DNA from: Castor canadensis
Lineage: Eukaryota; Chordata; Mammalia; Rodentia; Castoridae
Length of the DNA stretch: 64,000 nucleotides
Assembly: GCF_047511655.1 (NCBI RefSeq)
Contig: NC_133390.1
Span: 157,167,583 to 157,231,582 of the forward strand
Direction: 5' to 3'
Positions 63,823 to 64,000 of this stretch are shown here, piece by piece (position 1 is the first letter of the stretch; every line of letters starts with the position of its first letter). Under the pieces are notes generated by a model, which worked only from the letters and a program-made list of their open reading frames with translations, did no database searches and was not told the origin of the DNA. The position numbers and the translations under genes were made by a program.

Positions 63823-64000
63823 CTTTTTCTTTTTCTTTTTTTAATTTTTATTTTATTCACATGTGCCTACAATGTTTGGGTCATTTCTCCCCCTTCCCCC
63901 TCCCCCTCTCTTACCCCCCACTGCCCCCTCCCTCTCCCCCCCATCCCGTTGCTACCCGACAAAAACTATTTTTCCCTTATCTCTAATTTTGTTGAAGAGA
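63823..64000 (-). mobile_element. L1 retrotransposon 3' end, cut by window edge
   Basis: A T-rich tail (63823-63852) is followed by the same L1 3' UTR sequence as at about 11641-11810: a C-rich block of CCCCCTCCC words, then 'aaaactatttttcccttatc' and 'tctaattttgttgaagag'. It is antisense to BPIFB4, and the body of the element lies beyond 64000. Confidence 0.88.

Larger units (their letters stand above)
60213..64000 (+). other. BPIFB4: BPIFB4 last intron, terminal exon not found
   Basis: 3.8 kb to the window edge. I searched for an AG followed by a short leucine-rich peptide and stop in phase 0 and found none. Contents seen are a trimeric SINE (61031-61355), an old L1M-like 3' fragment (about 62577-62870) and the start of an antisense L1 at 63823. 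The intervening sequence is unique. Confidence 0.6.

Noticed and set aside
1-64000. CRISPR arrays, operons, attachment sites, bacterial-type signals, tRNA or rRNA genes
   Set aside because: None seen. The tandem repeats are minisatellites or microsatellites of a mammalian genome, and the tRNA-like sequences are ID-type SINEs.

Overview
This is mammalian genomic DNA. It has GT-AG introns, exons of 30-200 bp, many old MIR fragments, L1 3' ends and tRNA-derived (ID-like) and 7SL-derived (B1-like) SINEs. The ID-like SINE wording, and its fusion with one or two B1-like monomers, points to a rodent. I favour a castorimorph such as beaver, but this is inference from repeat style only.

The window holds three tandem, same-strand members of the BPI-fold family B (BPIFB/LPLUNC) cluster. 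They are BPIFB6 (coding 1613-13574, 454 aa), BPIFB3 (20498-33702, 472 aa) and BPIFB4 (41527 to beyond the window; the last exon seen ends at 60212). The order BPIFB6-BPIFB3-BPIFB4 matches the human 20q11 cluster. I reconstructed every coding exon by joining GT-AG boundaries in frame. Exon lengths and phases run in lockstep through the three genes (105, 64, 61, 92, 54, 68, 64 and 77 bp recur), as expected of tandem duplicates. Each gene encodes a signal peptide and a two-barrel BPI fold with the conserved N-barrel cysteine pair. BPIFB3 and BPIFB4 each have a TATA box, a short non-coding first exon, an intron of about 1.4-1.5 kb, and an ATG about 15 nt into exon 2. BPIFB6 has a weaker, TATA-less candidate.

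Layout: 1-1.4 kb, repeats upstream of BPIFB6; 1.6-13.75 kb, BPIFB6, with a recent antisense L1 in intron 13; 13.75-18.98 kb, intergenic, mostly SINE fragments; 19.0-33.97 kb, BPIFB3; 33.97-39.88 kb, intergenic, with two LTR-like repeats; 39.9 kb to the end, BPIFB4. BPIFB4 contains several large tandem repeats and runs into another antisense L1 at the right edge.

The most striking feature is in BPIFB4 exon 3. An 816-bp (272-codon) G-rich tract made of 87-bp repeats stays open in the BPIFB4 reading frame, encoding GGLLGG-type modules. It is also bounded by a GT donor and an AG acceptor. It is therefore either a stop-free, frame-preserving intron (exitron-like) or a giant glycine/leucine-rich coding insertion. 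The protein would be about 615 aa with the tract removed (the human length) and about 887 aa with it kept.
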